Assembly (NCBI GenBank): GCA_020354575.1
Contig: CP070649.1
Location: 1,326,937 to 1,386,851 of the forward strand
Reading direction: 5' to 3'
Source: Candidatus Bathyarchaeota archaeon
Lineage (GTDB): Archaea; Thermoproteota; Bathyarchaeia; Bathyarchaeales; SOJC01
DNA: 59,915 bases
Part shown: in pieces, positions 6,965 to 15,461 of the stretch
Layout of the letters: each line of letters opens with the position of its first letter
How positions within the stretch are numbered: position 1 is the first letter of the stretch
Position numbers and translations under genes: made by a program
Notes under the pieces: model-generated
What the model saw: the letters and a program-made list of their open reading frames with translations, nothing else
Databases searched by the model: none
Told to the model about the DNA's origin: nothing

Positions 6965-7501
6965 ATGTACAACTTACTTGATTTTATGGTCAAAGAAGCA
7001 AAATATCGCCTCATTAAAAAATTGAATAAAGTAGAAATTAGGCTCTATACCACCTTGATTATTGCTGAAGTTGACGGTTACGGGGACAGAGGCTTCAACA
7101 TTCTGTTCAAGTATATTTCAGGGGATAATACCACACAAACCAATTTAGAAATGACTTCACCCGTAATATCAAAAAATATTGAGATGACTGCCCCAGTCCT
7201 CTCAGAAAAAGACTCAATATCATTTGTGATGCCAGAAGAATACACACTAGAAAATACCCCAAAACCTAATGATGAACGAATCAAAATCCAACAAATCCCA
7301 AAAAGGTATGTAGCTGCATTAAGATTTACTGGTCGTTGGACAACGTCAAATTTTTCAAAAAAATCAAAGCAATTATTGAATGAACTACGAACATCAAAGA
7401 TAAAAACAAAAGGAAATATTTTCACCATGCGTTACAGTGGACCTTTGACACCCTGGTTCATGCGTAGAAACGAAGTAGCAACAGAAATAGATTTCACATA
7501 A
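6965..7501 (+). CDS. SOUL-family haem-binding protein
   Basis: 178 residues. The pattern KYRLIKKLNKVEIRLYTTL, EMTSPVISKNIEMTAPVL, FVMPEEYTLENTPKPND, YVAALRFTGRW and a C-terminal YSGPLTPWFMRRNEV is the SOUL/HBP fold from end to end. SOUL proteins bind haem or other tetrapyrroles; no secretion signal is seen, so it should be cytosolic. It follows the MFS gene by 70 bases on the same strand and may be cotranscribed. Codon use is AT-rich like the transporter, again compatible with transfer of the pair. Confidence 0.88.
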   Translation: MYNLLDFMVKEAKYRLIKKLNKVEIRLYTTLIIAEVDGYGDRGFNILFKYISGDNTTQTNLEMTSPVISKNIEMTAPVLSEKDSISFVMPEEYTLENTPKPNDERIKIQQIPKRYVAALRFTGRWTTSNFSKKSKQLLNELRTSKIKTKGNIFTMRYSGPLTPWFMRRNEVATEIDFT

Positions 7502-8060
7502 AAACTGTGTGCATGCCTTTTGGTTTACATACAACTTGCACGCATAGGCACATTTTCAGCAGTAAACGAAAGCGTATGAGAACATCTGAATGCGCGCAGA
7601 GAGGGCACGTTCCCTAAAAGTTTAAGCCGAGGAGCTTTTTGCATTCTTGATAGTAAATTTAGTAATGGGTCATGCGTGCGCGCAGTGCTTTGTCCACGAA
7701 TCTTATCCAATAGTCACCTTTGGCGTTGTTCTTCATTTGTATTAATATATTTAGAATAGGTCGGATTACCGGAAATTTAGGCTAGTGCTCGCGCGCATCA
7801 GATTGTCTGCCAGAGAGATTATATATTCGTATTTCGCGCACGCGCACATTTGATGGAAAGTGCCAGCACCCTGTCTATAACAATACTGACATGTTTTATG
7901 GATAAGTGCCATATGGAAATGAATGAATGGTGCTTTTTTAGGTTTTGTAAAGGGTTTTGTAATAGTAATTTTATCTAAACTATGGACTTATGTCCATGTG
8001 TTAAATCGCGCGCGCATCCATCTGATCATGCTATAGAATAATATATGCATGCATGTGGGC
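7502..8060. other. Non-coding region with repeated CGCG tracts
   Basis: No gene is supported. In an otherwise AT-rich background there are five alternating purine-pyrimidine tracts: TGCGCGCA (7591), TGCGTGCGCGCA (7673), TCGCGCGCA (7789), CGCGCACGCGCACA (7835) and CGCGCGCGCA (8007), then TATATGCATGCATGTG (8041). Several share the string CGCGCATC. TATA-like sequences are present near 7820 and 8037. Confidence 0.5.
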
Positions 8061-8074
8061 TTGGGTTTGGTGTT

Positions 8075-8192
8075 GGTTGGGGTTCGAATCCAATTCCCGG
8101 CGTCTGCGGTAAATCCAAAGAAAATTACCGCAGTTCTGCCGATTACATTGGGGGGTCTAGTAGGGCCTGGAAGTACTTCGCAGACTCCAACC
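8075..8192 (+). ncRNA. Candidate structured RNA
   Basis: Ends pair as GGTTGG (8075-8080) with CCAACC (8187-8192). Inside, GTCTGCG (about 8102-8108) pairs with CGCAGAC (8180-8186), while the overlapping CTGCGGTAA pairs perfectly with TTACCGCAG (8135-8143): two mutually exclusive folds. A TATA-like AATAATATATGC near 8038-8049 is correctly placed for a start at about 8072. It does not match the signatures of 5S rRNA, SRP RNA, RNase P RNA or tRNA. A further 6-base stem TCCCTA/TAGGGA follows at 8206-8237. The strand is inferred from the TATA position; the element converges with the aIF6 gene. Confidence 0.4.
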
Positions 8193-8260
8193 TGATTTTA
8201 TGGACTCCCTAAAAGAAGTGGGTCGAAGCATAGGGAAAATGCATAGATGACATGGGGATT

Positions 8261-8932
8261 TTAGACAACGTCCAGGGCTTGACCAATTATAAACATTTCA
8301 GGACCTGTTGTGAGATGTCCTACTACCACACTACTATCATTAGCAATTAGCCCTGTGGCTACATAAGGTATTCCACAATTAATCGTTCCAACATCTAAAG
8401 GCACTTTCAAAATGTCTTTCAGCTGTGCTTGTTCTTCTTCCATAATAAGTGGATGTGCCAAAACACCATTATTTGTGGCTACTGCCAACGAGCCAACATA
8501 TGGCAAGCCAGCAATTTCGCCTGGAACTACTTCAACATCTAGCGTGTCTGCTATTTCCTCAACAGTTTTACGTTTGAGCCTCGGATCAACAATAGCGCCA
8601 TAATCATTGGCAAGAACCATATTACCATATGCTGTTCGTTTGGTTTCCATTATCTTTACATTAGTATCATCAGAAACTGCTTTTATTTTATCTAATTCCT
8701 TATCCTGTACATAATGAGGAAGGATTACGCCATTAGAGTTGCCACATGCCAAAGCTCCCACAACTACTGAGCCGCCAATCGTGGTTTCAATCATTTGGAC
8801 ATTCAACCATTTCTTAATTTTTTCCGCTTTTGTTTTAGATGATTGCAGGGGAACTATAGCTAGTTTATCTGTAACAAGAGCATACACTCCTATGCTTGCA
8901 CTCCCGAAGAGACTAAGCAAGAAAATTGCCAA
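8261..8932 (-). CDS. eif6: Translation initiation factor aIF6
   Basis: 223 residues, the normal length for archaeal aIF6, which binds the 50S subunit and blocks subunit joining. The five-fold repeat pattern is visible in phrases such as SIGVYALVTDKLAIVP, IGGSVVVGALACGNSNGVIL, VGSLAVATNNGVLAHPL and YVATGLIANDSSVVVGHLT. The start is TTG 8932, eight bases after GGAG at the eL31 stop. It is the last gene of eS19-PDCD5-eL39-eL31-aIF6, an order common in archaea. Confidence 0.93.
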   Translation of the reverse strand: MAIFLLSLFGSASIGVYALVTDKLAIVPLQSSKTKAEKIKKWLNVQMIETTIGGSVVVGALACGNSNGVILPHYVQDKELDKIKAVSDDTNVKIMETKRTAYGNMVLANDYGAIVDPRLKRKTVEEIADTLDVEVVPGEIAGLPYVGSLAVATNNGVLAHPLIMEEEQAQLKDILKVPLDVGTINCGIPYVATGLIANDSSVVVGHLTTGPEMFIIGQALDVV

Positions 8933-8943
8933 CTGCTCGTCTC

Positions 8944-9423
8944 CTAGGCTAGGAAAATTGTAACATTACCCCTCTCATCTTTGGCGGCACGAATTCTTAG
9001 CTTTCGAGGAGGCTTCTCGGCTCCTCGGCTCCAAATTTTCTCGTTTACTTCGTTGCTAATAATTATGCGCCCCCTCTCTTCTTCACTACTCTCCTCGAGA
9101 ATTCCTTTGTCGACCTTCATGTGTCTCTGTATGAAAGATCTAATAAGGCGGGAAGCTTTGGGCGCTCTCTTTTTAGGCGGCATTATCCAGGCACGTCGTA
9201 AAGGAATAGTATAAATTCTCTCCTCTACAAATTCCTCTTCCTCTTCTTCTCGACGTGGCCTCTCTTCTATTTCTTCCTCCTCAAGGTTCTCTTCATCAGA
9301 AGGCTCTTTTTCTATATCTGCCTTATCATCAGTGACTTTGGTTTCTCTGTTATCTTGCGCTTCTTCTGGTGGTGCTTGTTCATTTTCTACGAATTCTTCA
9401 TCTTCTCTGTTTTTTTCACCCAA
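8944..9423 (-). CDS. rpl31e: Ribosomal protein eL31 with long acidic N-terminal extension
   Basis: 159 residues. The eL31 domain occupies about 68-159 (ERIYTIPLRRAWIMPPKKRA ... IRSFIQRHMKVD ... PPRKLRIRAAKDERGNVTIFLA). Archaeal eL31 is usually 80-95 residues; here some 65 extra residues precede it, almost all Glu, Asp, Lys and Arg (e.g. EEEEIEERPRREEEEEEFVE), predicted disordered. The extension is in the same frame with no internal start favoured, and the ATG at 9423 lies 12 bases past the eL39 stop, so it is probably translated. The domain binds near the tunnel exit of the large subunit. Confidence 0.92.
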   Translation of the reverse strand: MGEKNREDEEFVENEQAPPEEAQDNRETKVTDDKADIEKEPSDEENLEEEEIEERPRREEEEEEFVEERIYTIPLRRAWIMPPKKRAPKASRLIRSFIQRHMKVDKGILEESSEEERGRIIISNEVNEKIWSRGAEKPPRKLRIRAAKDERGNVTIFLA

Positions 9424-9435
9424 GAAAATGCCTCC

Positions 9436-9591
9436 TTATGCCTTGAGTTTAGACCTTCGCCAATGCTTGCTTTTTGGGTGCCTTCGAACGCGACCCAAAG
9501 TCTTTGCAACCACCCATGTTGGGACTGGCTTCTTTTGTTTGCTAGCTTTTGCTAACCTACGTTTTCGTGCGGTTGGCTTGTTTCTGGCCAT
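9436..9591 (-). CDS. rpl39e: Ribosomal protein eL39
   Basis: 51 residues, beginning [19 protein letters not shown] and ending HWRRSKLKA, with the conserved [10 protein letters not shown] and [12 protein letters not shown] of eL39. It lines the peptide exit tunnel. ATG 9591 overlaps the region of the PDCD5 stop (9594-9596), showing translational coupling; a GGAG site sits seven bases upstream. Confidence 0.95.
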   Translation of the reverse strand: MARNKPTARKRRLAKASKQKKPVPTWVVAKTLGRVRRHPKSKHWRRSKLKA

Positions 9592-9593
9592 TC

Positions 9594-9929
9594 TTATTTT
9601 CTCCTTATTTTGATGTCTCGACGTTGAGACTGAAATTGCGCTAATATTTCTTTCAGCTGAGCACCGGTTATAGGGGTCTTTAAGCGACCTGCTTGGGCAA
9701 GTTGCATAAGCTGCAGCTCTATTTGTTGTGCAAATTCGGGCTTTACCATTTTAAGATTTGTAAGACGCTGCCGAGCGTCAGAGGAAAGTATGCGGCGAAG
9801 TAATGCTTGTTTTTGCATTTCTATTTGCTGTTGCGCTTGAGCTCGTTGCTGCTCTTGGGCTATTCTCCGTTGCAATTCAAGCATCTTTTTCTTGCGCAGT
9901 GTTTCAATCTCTTCATCTTCGCTCATCAT
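9594..9929 (-). CDS. PDCD5/TFAR19 DNA-binding family protein
   Basis: 111 residues. A charged, Gln-rich N-terminal helix ([20 protein letters not shown]) precedes the compact helical core [20 protein letters not shown] and the tail [20 protein letters not shown] ... [12 protein letters not shown], diagnostic for the archaeal homologue of human PDCD5. The archaeal proteins are small DNA-binding or ribosome-associated proteins of uncertain role. It sits between eS19 and eL39, its usual place. Confidence 0.93.
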   Translation of the reverse strand: MMSEDEEIETLRKKKMLELQRRIAQEQQRAQAQQQIEMQKQALLRRILSSDARQRLTNLKMVKPEFAQQIELQLMQLAQAGRLKTPITGAQLKEILAQFQSQRRDIKIRRK

Positions 9930-9938
9930 ATTATCCTC

Positions 9939-10394
9939 TTAGTACTTTGTGAGTTCAGGCATGCTTTTTTCTAAATTTGCTTTTATTTCGGTAGCGATTG
10001 TATCTAGCAATCGTCTTCCTTCATTTGTCAATACTCGACCTTGTCCCTTTCTGATCTCGACAAGTCCTGATGTTTCAAGTTGTTGGAAGAGCTTTCTGAT
10101 GTTGCCTCCTGCACCTTTTCTTACATGTTCTGGATGAGTTCCACGGTCTTTCCTTCCACTGTATTGTGCTCTTAGTCTTTCTATGCCTATTGGGCCCTTC
10201 ATGTAGGTCTTTCGTAGGAGGGAGGCGCAGCGAGTATACCACCAGTCTGGATTTTGGGGTTGTTTGGTTGCGTATGAGCCTGTTTTTGCGTAGGGAGTCC
10301 AATGTGGTGGAGTGACCTGATCTATGTTGTTTTTGATATATTGGGCTAGCTTGTTGATGAAGAGTTGTGGGGGAACATCGTATGGTGTCGGCAA
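9939..10394 (-). CDS. rps19e: Ribosomal protein eS19
   Basis: 151 residues, full length: YDVPPQLFINKLAQYIKNN, TPPHWTPYAKTGSYATKQPQ, DWWYTRCASLLRKTYMKGPI and GNIRKLFQQLETSGLVE are all eS19 landmarks. A small-subunit head protein. First gene of the minus-strand cluster; the 140 bases upstream hold AT-rich sequence suitable for its promoter. Confidence 0.95.
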   Translation of the reverse strand: MPTPYDVPPQLFINKLAQYIKNNIDQVTPPHWTPYAKTGSYATKQPQNPDWWYTRCASLLRKTYMKGPIGIERLRAQYSGRKDRGTHPEHVRKGAGGNIRKLFQQLETSGLVEIRKGQGRVLTNEGRRLLDTIATEIKANLEKSMPELTKY

Positions 10395-10536
10395 GGTTCT
10401 TTACCTGCAGTTATTTTCCTTCAGAAGATTCAAAAAACCACTTATAAAGGATTGCTCTTGATAATTCTCGCATGAGTATCTACCCTATGGATAATGGAAT
10501 AGCTGGAAAAAATAGCTTGATATTTGATCTAGTGTG

Positions 10537-11124
10537 TCATATTCTCTGCTTTAGCTCCTTTCGTGGAGCTCCACAATTTGGGCAAGATGTGTCAGTCTGA
10601 GGCATCAAACCTTCGCAATACTCGCATGACACCATTTTAACCTTTTTCTCCCTAGGCGCTGATCCAGCCGATGCTTTAACTACTTGCAGCTCTGTTGTTT
10701 CACTAGTGACATCTGGGCGACCTTTAATGGCAACTACCCCTTTGATCAACCATTTAATGCTTGCATCCAGCCCATCAAAAGACTCACGTCCTCCAACAGG
10801 GATGTTGATACTGAGAGGATAGGTTTTCCTAAAATTCGGCACTAAATGAAGTTTATCCCCTAATCTTGGATTATCGGAGTGAAGTGTAGCAATATCCCAG
10901 TAGACTTGCCGTATTTTGCGCCCCCTCTTTTTATCGTAGATCCATCTTTCTCGCCTTCGTTTCTCAATGCATCTAAGCTCGGCTCTTACTTCAGTCGCAT
11001 CAAATTCCTCTTCGCAAGACACGTCAACTGAACCATCCAAATCATTTCCTAGTTCAATCGTTTTTTCAGAAAGCGTGAGTGAAACACTGGCCTTTGGTTT
11101 TGTGAATCTCTTGAAAAAGCCCAT
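10537..11124 (-). CDS. Arrestin/Spo0M-like protein with C-terminal zinc ribbon
   Basis: 195 residues. Residues 1-165 have the beta-sandwich pattern of arrestin-like (Spo0M, Vps26-like) proteins: KASVSLTLSEKTIELGNDLD, GSVDVSCEEEFDATEVRAEL, SFDGLDASIKWLIKGVVAIK. The C terminus ends in a zinc ribbon CEYC-x10-CPNC (MVSCEYCEGLMPQTDTSCPN). It is divergent from the pair encoding a helical protein and a zinc-ribbon SPFH protein, so the three may form one membrane-scaffold or sorting module. No enzyme motif is present. Confidence 0.65.
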   Translation of the reverse strand: MGFFKRFTKPKASVSLTLSEKTIELGNDLDGSVDVSCEEEFDATEVRAELRCIEKRRRERWIYDKKRGRKIRQVYWDIATLHSDNPRLGDKLHLVPNFRKTYPLSINIPVGGRESFDGLDASIKWLIKGVVAIKGRPDVTSETTELQVVKASAGSAPREKKVKMVSCEYCEGLMPQTDTSCPNCGAPRKELKQRI

Positions 11125-11268
11125 AAACTTAATCTTCCCAGGTTGAACTATGTTGAAGAGTGACGTAAACTTATTTATAATTTCTGATAAGAGAATTCAA
11201 ATTCTTATACAGAATTAAGAAATCATATAAATGAGACTGTTTCTCTCAATAGAGTGAGGTTGGATTGT

Positions 11269-11802
11269 ATGTCAGAACGAGATACGATCGAGAAAGTGAA
11301 AGATAAACAAGGGATTCTCTCCCAGATTCAAAATTTCTTCACCTTAGGATATGGAACGAAAGAAGATTTGAGAGAGTTGGATAAGAAGCTTAGAGATATC
11401 TATTATGATGAGTTTCGCAAGATGCGTCACACTTGGGAGGATGCATACCTGGCTGTTTTGAATGCAAATCTTGGGGGATCAAATAGCGATTTTAAAAAAA
11501 TCATTCAAGTCTTGGACAGAGTCATGGAGAAAGTAAGACATGCTGACTATGGCTACGCTGGTCTTATGGACCGAAAAGGACATATACGCGAGGAAGAACT
11601 CGCCAGGATTTTCAACTATGATCGAGATTTAGGGACTGATGTAGAAACTATGAAAGAAGGTGTAAGCAAGATTTACAGCGAAACTGAAACCGAGAATTTT
11701 GAAGGCATGCCCGCTAAAGTAAAGGAGATAAAAGCCTTATTACTCGGTTTTGAGGAGAAATGGGATGAGAGAGAAAATCGCTTTAGACCATTAGAGATTT
11801 AG
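11269..11802 (+). CDS. Helical protein of unknown function, partner of the SPFH gene
   Basis: 177 residues from ATG 11269, chosen over an upstream GTG (11254) because GAGGT at 11256-11260 gives a proper ribosome-binding site. The protein is charged and largely alpha-helical (TKEDLRELDKKLRDIYYDE, KIIQVLDRVMEKVRHADYGY, VETMKEGVSKIYSETE). No signal, membrane segment or catalytic motif is visible and I do not recognise a family. It ends one base before the SPFH protein start, so the two are certainly cotranscribed and probably interact. Confidence 0.75.
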   Translation: MSERDTIEKVKDKQGILSQIQNFFTLGYGTKEDLRELDKKLRDIYYDEFRKMRHTWEDAYLAVLNANLGGSNSDFKKIIQVLDRVMEKVRHADYGYAGLMDRKGHIREEELARIFNYDRDLGTDVETMKEGVSKIYSETETENFEGMPAKVKEIKALLLGFEEKWDERENRFRPLEI

Positions 11803-11803
11803 G

Positions 11804-12886
11804 ATGGAAGTAAAAATGCCAATTGTAGAAAAAGTATCTTGGGACTTTGGAGGTCCTGAAGACATAGCTTATAGATTTCCAAACCTCTCTTTGAAATTTG
11901 GAAGCCAAGTCGTAGTTAAGGAAAACCAATGGGGAATTTTCTTTCGTGATGGAAAAGCCTATGATGTTTTTGGCCCTGGAAGACACACCATAACGAGCAA
12001 CAACATTCCCCTATTGACAAGGGCTATAAGAGCTCTAGGAATTATTGGAGATATCTTTGAGTGTGAAGTAATATTCGTCAGCAACAGCCAATTTAGAGGA
12101 AATTTTGGCGGACAAGCATATTCAGCTCCAAGCGGATCCATTCAATATCAAGCGGAAATAGGCTTCTACGGTTATTTGCTATACAAAGTTGAAGATCCAA
12201 AACTTTTCGTGATTGAATTTTTCGGAAACCGGGGAGCTAGCACCTCTAGTGACGTTGAAGAGTATGTCCGTGGCTTCATAAATGAAAGAGTCATTGATGA
12301 TTTTGCAGATTTTGACATCTTCAACTTGGTCAAAAATGTGGATGAAACCACTGACAAAGTTGCTCTGAAGATCAGAGACGAAGCTGCGAGAATAGGTGTA
12401 AAGGTTATTGACACTGTATTTGAGGGTGTAAAGATTCCAGAAGAAGCAAGGCGATTTGCTTCCGGTATGGGACAACAAGCAATGACAATGCAATATATGA
12501 AAGAGACAACGGCAGAACTCCCATCCGGAGGAGGCGGGGCTGCTGCAGCAGGAGTGGGAGCGGGCGTGGGAATAGCAATGGGAACAGCAATGGCAAAATC
12601 GATGCAAACATCTCAAGCTCCTGCATCTCCACAGAAGGTTGTCGTCTGTCAAAATTGCGGTACTCAAAACACTGTAGGCACTAAGTTCTGCGGTAACTGT
12701 GGATCGAGTTTAGGTCCTATAACCAAAGTAAAGTGCCCCAAATGCAGTTCAGAAAATCCGACAAACATGAAGTTTTGTGGTAACTGTGGCGCTTCTTTAA
12801 AAAAGGCTGAAATTAAATGTTCAAAATGCAAAGCTAAAAATCCAGAAGGAACCAAATTCTGCGGAAATTGTGGAAATAAACTCTAA
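11804..12886 (+). CDS. SPFH/band 7 protein with three C-terminal zinc ribbons
   Basis: 360 residues. About 25-240 is an SPFH domain (QVVVKENQWGIFFRDGKAY, VFGPGRHTITSNNIPLL, VRGFINERVIDDFADF ... VKVIDTVFEGVKIPEEARR), of the YdjI/virion-core-like branch. A Gly/Ala segment (about 246-272) may insert in membrane or act as a spacer. Three near-identical zinc ribbons follow: CQNC-x11-CGNCG, CPKC-x11-CGNCG, CSKC-x11-CGNCG. SPFH proteins build large membrane-associated rings; here the ribbons suggest recruitment of protein or nucleic acid. Neighbours are a helical partner and a divergent arrestin-like zinc-ribbon protein. Confidence 0.85.
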   Translation: MEVKMPIVEKVSWDFGGPEDIAYRFPNLSLKFGSQVVVKENQWGIFFRDGKAYDVFGPGRHTITSNNIPLLTRAIRALGIIGDIFECEVIFVSNSQFRGNFGGQAYSAPSGSIQYQAEIGFYGYLLYKVEDPKLFVIEFFGNRGASTSSDVEEYVRGFINERVIDDFADFDIFNLVKNVDETTDKVALKIRDEAARIGVKVIDTVFEGVKIPEEARRFASGMGQQAMTMQYMKETTAELPSGGGGAAAAGVGAGVGIAMGTAMAKSMQTSQAPASPQKVVVCQNCGTQNTVGTKFCGNCGSSLGPITKVKCPKCSSENPTNMKFCGNCGASLKKAEIKCSKCKAKNPEGTKFCGNCGNKL

Positions 12887-12899
12887 CTTCCTTATGTTC

Positions 12900-14378
12900 T
12901 TACTGCTGTATGACTTCCCTGAAATTAGTTTTCGAAGAAAAAAACAACCTAGTATGCCCCTTTGCATATACATCTAATTTTCTAACTTTGACGACGATTG
13001 GAAAATCATTTACAATGTTGCCTAAAACGACACAATGATGGAGAGGTAAATCATGAGCAATGGACTTTATCGTCTCTGCATCCACTTTCGAAGCTCTTGA
13101 AATTGTCTCTAAATCATGTTCATTAGTGAAGTTGAACAAGAACAAGTTATCAGCTTGACGGTAGATGTTTTCACGAATTGTATCTGGCTGATTAGTTATG
13201 AAAGTGGTGAATACTCCAAAATGGCGCATCCTAGTAACTATATCATCCCAATAGGTTTCCCTAAGATACAAATGAGCCTCCTCTGCAAACAAGAAGATCG
13301 CTTTCAATTTCCAGCGTGATAGAAGCTCCACAATCTTTCCCAGCACATATTCAACTACGATAAGCCTGTCTATAGTTGAAGTATCTCTAAGATCAATTAC
13401 GACTGCGCCTCCGACTCGTGACTTTTTCAAAGAGTCTTCTAGTGAAATCGCTTGCATAGGATCATCAGTAAATAAGCCAGAACCAAGTATAGTATAATAT
13501 CGAGAAAATAAAGCGTCACGAACATGCTGATTGCACTTCCAGCTTTTAATAGCACTTCCTAAATCTTGCATAGTCAAGTTGCCATTTTGTTCAAGGAATC
13601 TCCATATGCGTCGAAACTCTCTGGCGGAGGTTCCGGGGAGATTTAGTGCATTAACGAGGATACTGGTCATTACGCCAAGTTTTAGCTGCTTTAGAGTCAC
13701 TTTGAGGTTATGCCCAGGTGTTAAAATATGGATTTGTTTGTGAAATCTGTTGGGCTTACCGTCAGAGTCTTGTCCAAGCCCTGTGTACTCGCTATTAAGG
13801 TCAAGTATGACGACTGGAGCACCTTGGCTTACTAAGCTGAGAGTTAGAAGCTTTGAAATATGCGATTTCCCTGTCCCTTTTTTCCCTGTTATTATGTTGA
13901 GGCTTCCATCCAAAGCTCTGATATCAACCTCAAGTTGATTTTTTTCAGTCGTTTCCCCTAGATTTGCCAAATATTTTATGTTGGGCTTTTTTTGAGCAAA
14001 TAGCCTCTCAGTAGAAATCTTCTTAATTTTAGCTCTTGAGCGAGAAGGCAGCAAAGAACTTGCAAAAACTGGTCCTTTGTTGCTGTATACAGCTCTGATT
14101 TTGCAAATAAGTAAATGTGCATCTTGTATGTATCTGATGTGATTTGACATTTCAAAGGGATCTACATCTTCTCCTTGAATACTGTAGTCGTCGTTGCAGC
14201 TCCTGAGCAATTCCTCCAAAAAGCCTGGTATGTTGGCGTATTGTATTTCTACTACCTGAACGATTATTCCTTTCCCTGTACTTGAATCCGCAATTACCAA
14301 ATAGTCGCCTTTATTCACTCGCTCGCTGGGAAAACTTATGATTTGTATCGTGCTCCCTTCCTTTTTATAGAGCCTCAA
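12900..14378 (-). CDS. herA: HerA-type hexameric DNA translocase
   Basis: 492 residues. An N-terminal HAS-barrel region (about 1-110) is followed by the FtsK/HerA ATPase core: Walker A GKKGTGKS near residue 165, Walker B IFLFAEEAH near 360, and the sensor region TTFITNQPDTIRENIYRQAD. It moves along DNA in complex with NurA to create 3' ends for recombination. It begins four bases after the nurA stop, so the two are one transcript. mre11 and rad50 are not next to the pair, unlike in many archaea. Confidence 0.9.
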   Translation of the reverse strand: MRLYKKEGSTIQIISFPSERVNKGDYLVIADSSTGKGIIVQVVEIQYANIPGFLEELLRSCNDDYSIQGEDVDPFEMSNHIRYIQDAHLLICKIRAVYSNKGPVFASSLLPSRSRAKIKKISTERLFAQKKPNIKYLANLGETTEKNQLEVDIRALDGSLNIITGKKGTGKSHISKLLTLSLVSQGAPVVILDLNSEYTGLGQDSDGKPNRFHKQIHILTPGHNLKVTLKQLKLGVMTSILVNALNLPGTSAREFRRIWRFLEQNGNLTMQDLGSAIKSWKCNQHVRDALFSRYYTILGSGLFTDDPMQAISLEDSLKKSRVGGAVVIDLRDTSTIDRLIVVEYVLGKIVELLSRWKLKAIFLFAEEAHLYLRETYWDDIVTRMRHFGVFTTFITNQPDTIRENIYRQADNLFLFNFTNEHDLETISRASKVDAETIKSIAHDLPLHHCVVLGNIVNDFPIVVKVRKLDVYAKGHTRLFFSSKTNFREVIQQ

Positions 14379-14381
14379 ACA

Positions 14382-15461
14382 CTACCCCTCTGGACCTTTG
14401 CCAAAGCGGCCAAAAAGCAGACGTCGTAGGTTAGGCTTCGTAATAATTCTCAAATCGGCTTCTTGAGAAATCCAGCGTTGTATTCCTAAGACCTCGGCTG
14501 CGGTAAATGTGGAATATATATGGGCTAGGCGTAGTGTCTCTGGATAACTCTGCAGTATCAAATCATTCCCAAGGAGCTTCTTAACTGCTTCAATCGCCTT
14601 GATTTCTGGGATTGCATTATCTATATCTAACCGAAATGCATAGTTGGCCCCGGATAATTTCGCTACGTAGACGCTACCAAAAAAATGAGTCAATCGTGTA
14701 TTAGTAAAATAATTTGCCATCTTAAGGAGACAAGGGGGTGGGTGCTTCAAAATCAGATCAGTAAGTCGTTGACCACGGAAAACTAAGCGCGTCATTTTCG
14801 AAAAAGCTAGAATGATGTTTTGATTGGATCGCGCAGTTCTCAGCATTTGTGTTATGCTTTCTAATGAATGTTCAAACGAGCCAGATGCTAAGCTGCCATC
14901 AAAAAGAATCAGACTATTATTTGTTATTTGGTTGATTGACGTTTGTATCCATCTTTCGAAAATTGCAGTTAGTCTGCTTTGTATGTAAAATGAATTAGGG
15001 ATAGTGAAATCCTGGAATTGTGCTAATTGAGAATGATTCCGGAGAATACTGGAAATTAAATTTTTGTTCTCTTCATAAATGTGGAATGGAAATGGACCTA
15101 TCCGTAGATACTGGTAGCGATTTGCGTGTTTCCAAATAATGGCTCCTCGTATTGCTAACAACAATCCTGTTTCAGTTTCTCCAATTTTTATGCTCGAGAC
15201 ATCAATAGCCATTACGGGAGTCGACGTTTGATTTGGTTTTAGTCTGATAAGTCTTGGAAAATCTATCTTACTATTTTCATTAATTAGCGAGCTGTTTTCG
15301 GAATTTCTTTTAGACATTTGCTGCGTATTCTCGAGTTTCTTTAAAGAACGCAGACTTAGCTCTACAAATTGCTTGGGAAGCTGCAGGTTTTCTGCATGCA
15401 TGCTGGGAAGTGGAAAATTATATTTTGGTGGTGTTGTTATAGGTAATTGTGCATTCACCAA
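14382..15461 (-). CDS. nurA: NurA 5'-3' nuclease
   Basis: 359 residues. Conserved NurA acids are visible: AIDVSSIKI near residue 85 and LILFDGSLASG near 188, with AFSKMTRLV as the following basic motif and the C-terminal FRLDID. It degrades DNA with HerA during end resection. The TTG at 15461 gives a long poorly conserved N-terminal region (1-75); later starts at GTG 15458 or ATG near 15400 are possible. TTGTGCA boxes overlap the start, so transcription may be controlled with the divergent winged-helix gene. Confidence 0.85.
   Translation of the reverse strand: MVNAQLPITTPPKYNFPLPSMHAENLQLPKQFVELSLRSLKKLENTQQMSKRNSENSSLINENSKIDFPRLIRLKPNQTSTPVMAIDVSSIKIGETETGLLLAIRGAIIWKHANRYQYLRIGPFPFHIYEENKNLISSILRNHSQLAQFQDFTIPNSFYIQSRLTAIFERWIQTSINQITNNSLILFDGSLASGSFEHSLESITQMLRTARSNQNIILAFSKMTRLVFRGQRLTDLILKHPPPCLLKMANYFTNTRLTHFFGSVYVAKLSGANYAFRLDIDNAIPEIKAIEAVKKLLGNDLILQSYPETLRLAHIYSTFTAAEVLGIQRWISQEADLRIITKPNLRRLLFGRFGKGPEG

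Noticed and set aside
7525-7710. Minus-strand 61-codon frame in the CG-tract region
   Set aside because: Composition driven, no start signal, no conserved motif.
8081-8098. GGTTCGAATCC string resembling a tRNA T-loop followed by CCCGGCG
   Set aside because: The stem positions on each side do not pair beyond two bases, no D-arm, anticodon arm or matching acceptor 5' strand is found on either strand, and nearby halves cannot be joined into a tRNA even with an intron or permutation.
8075-8192. 5S rRNA or SRP RNA because of the 118-base size and GGCCTGGAAGT string
   Set aside because: The conserved loop C sequence of 5S and the helix 8 loop pairs of SRP RNA are missing.
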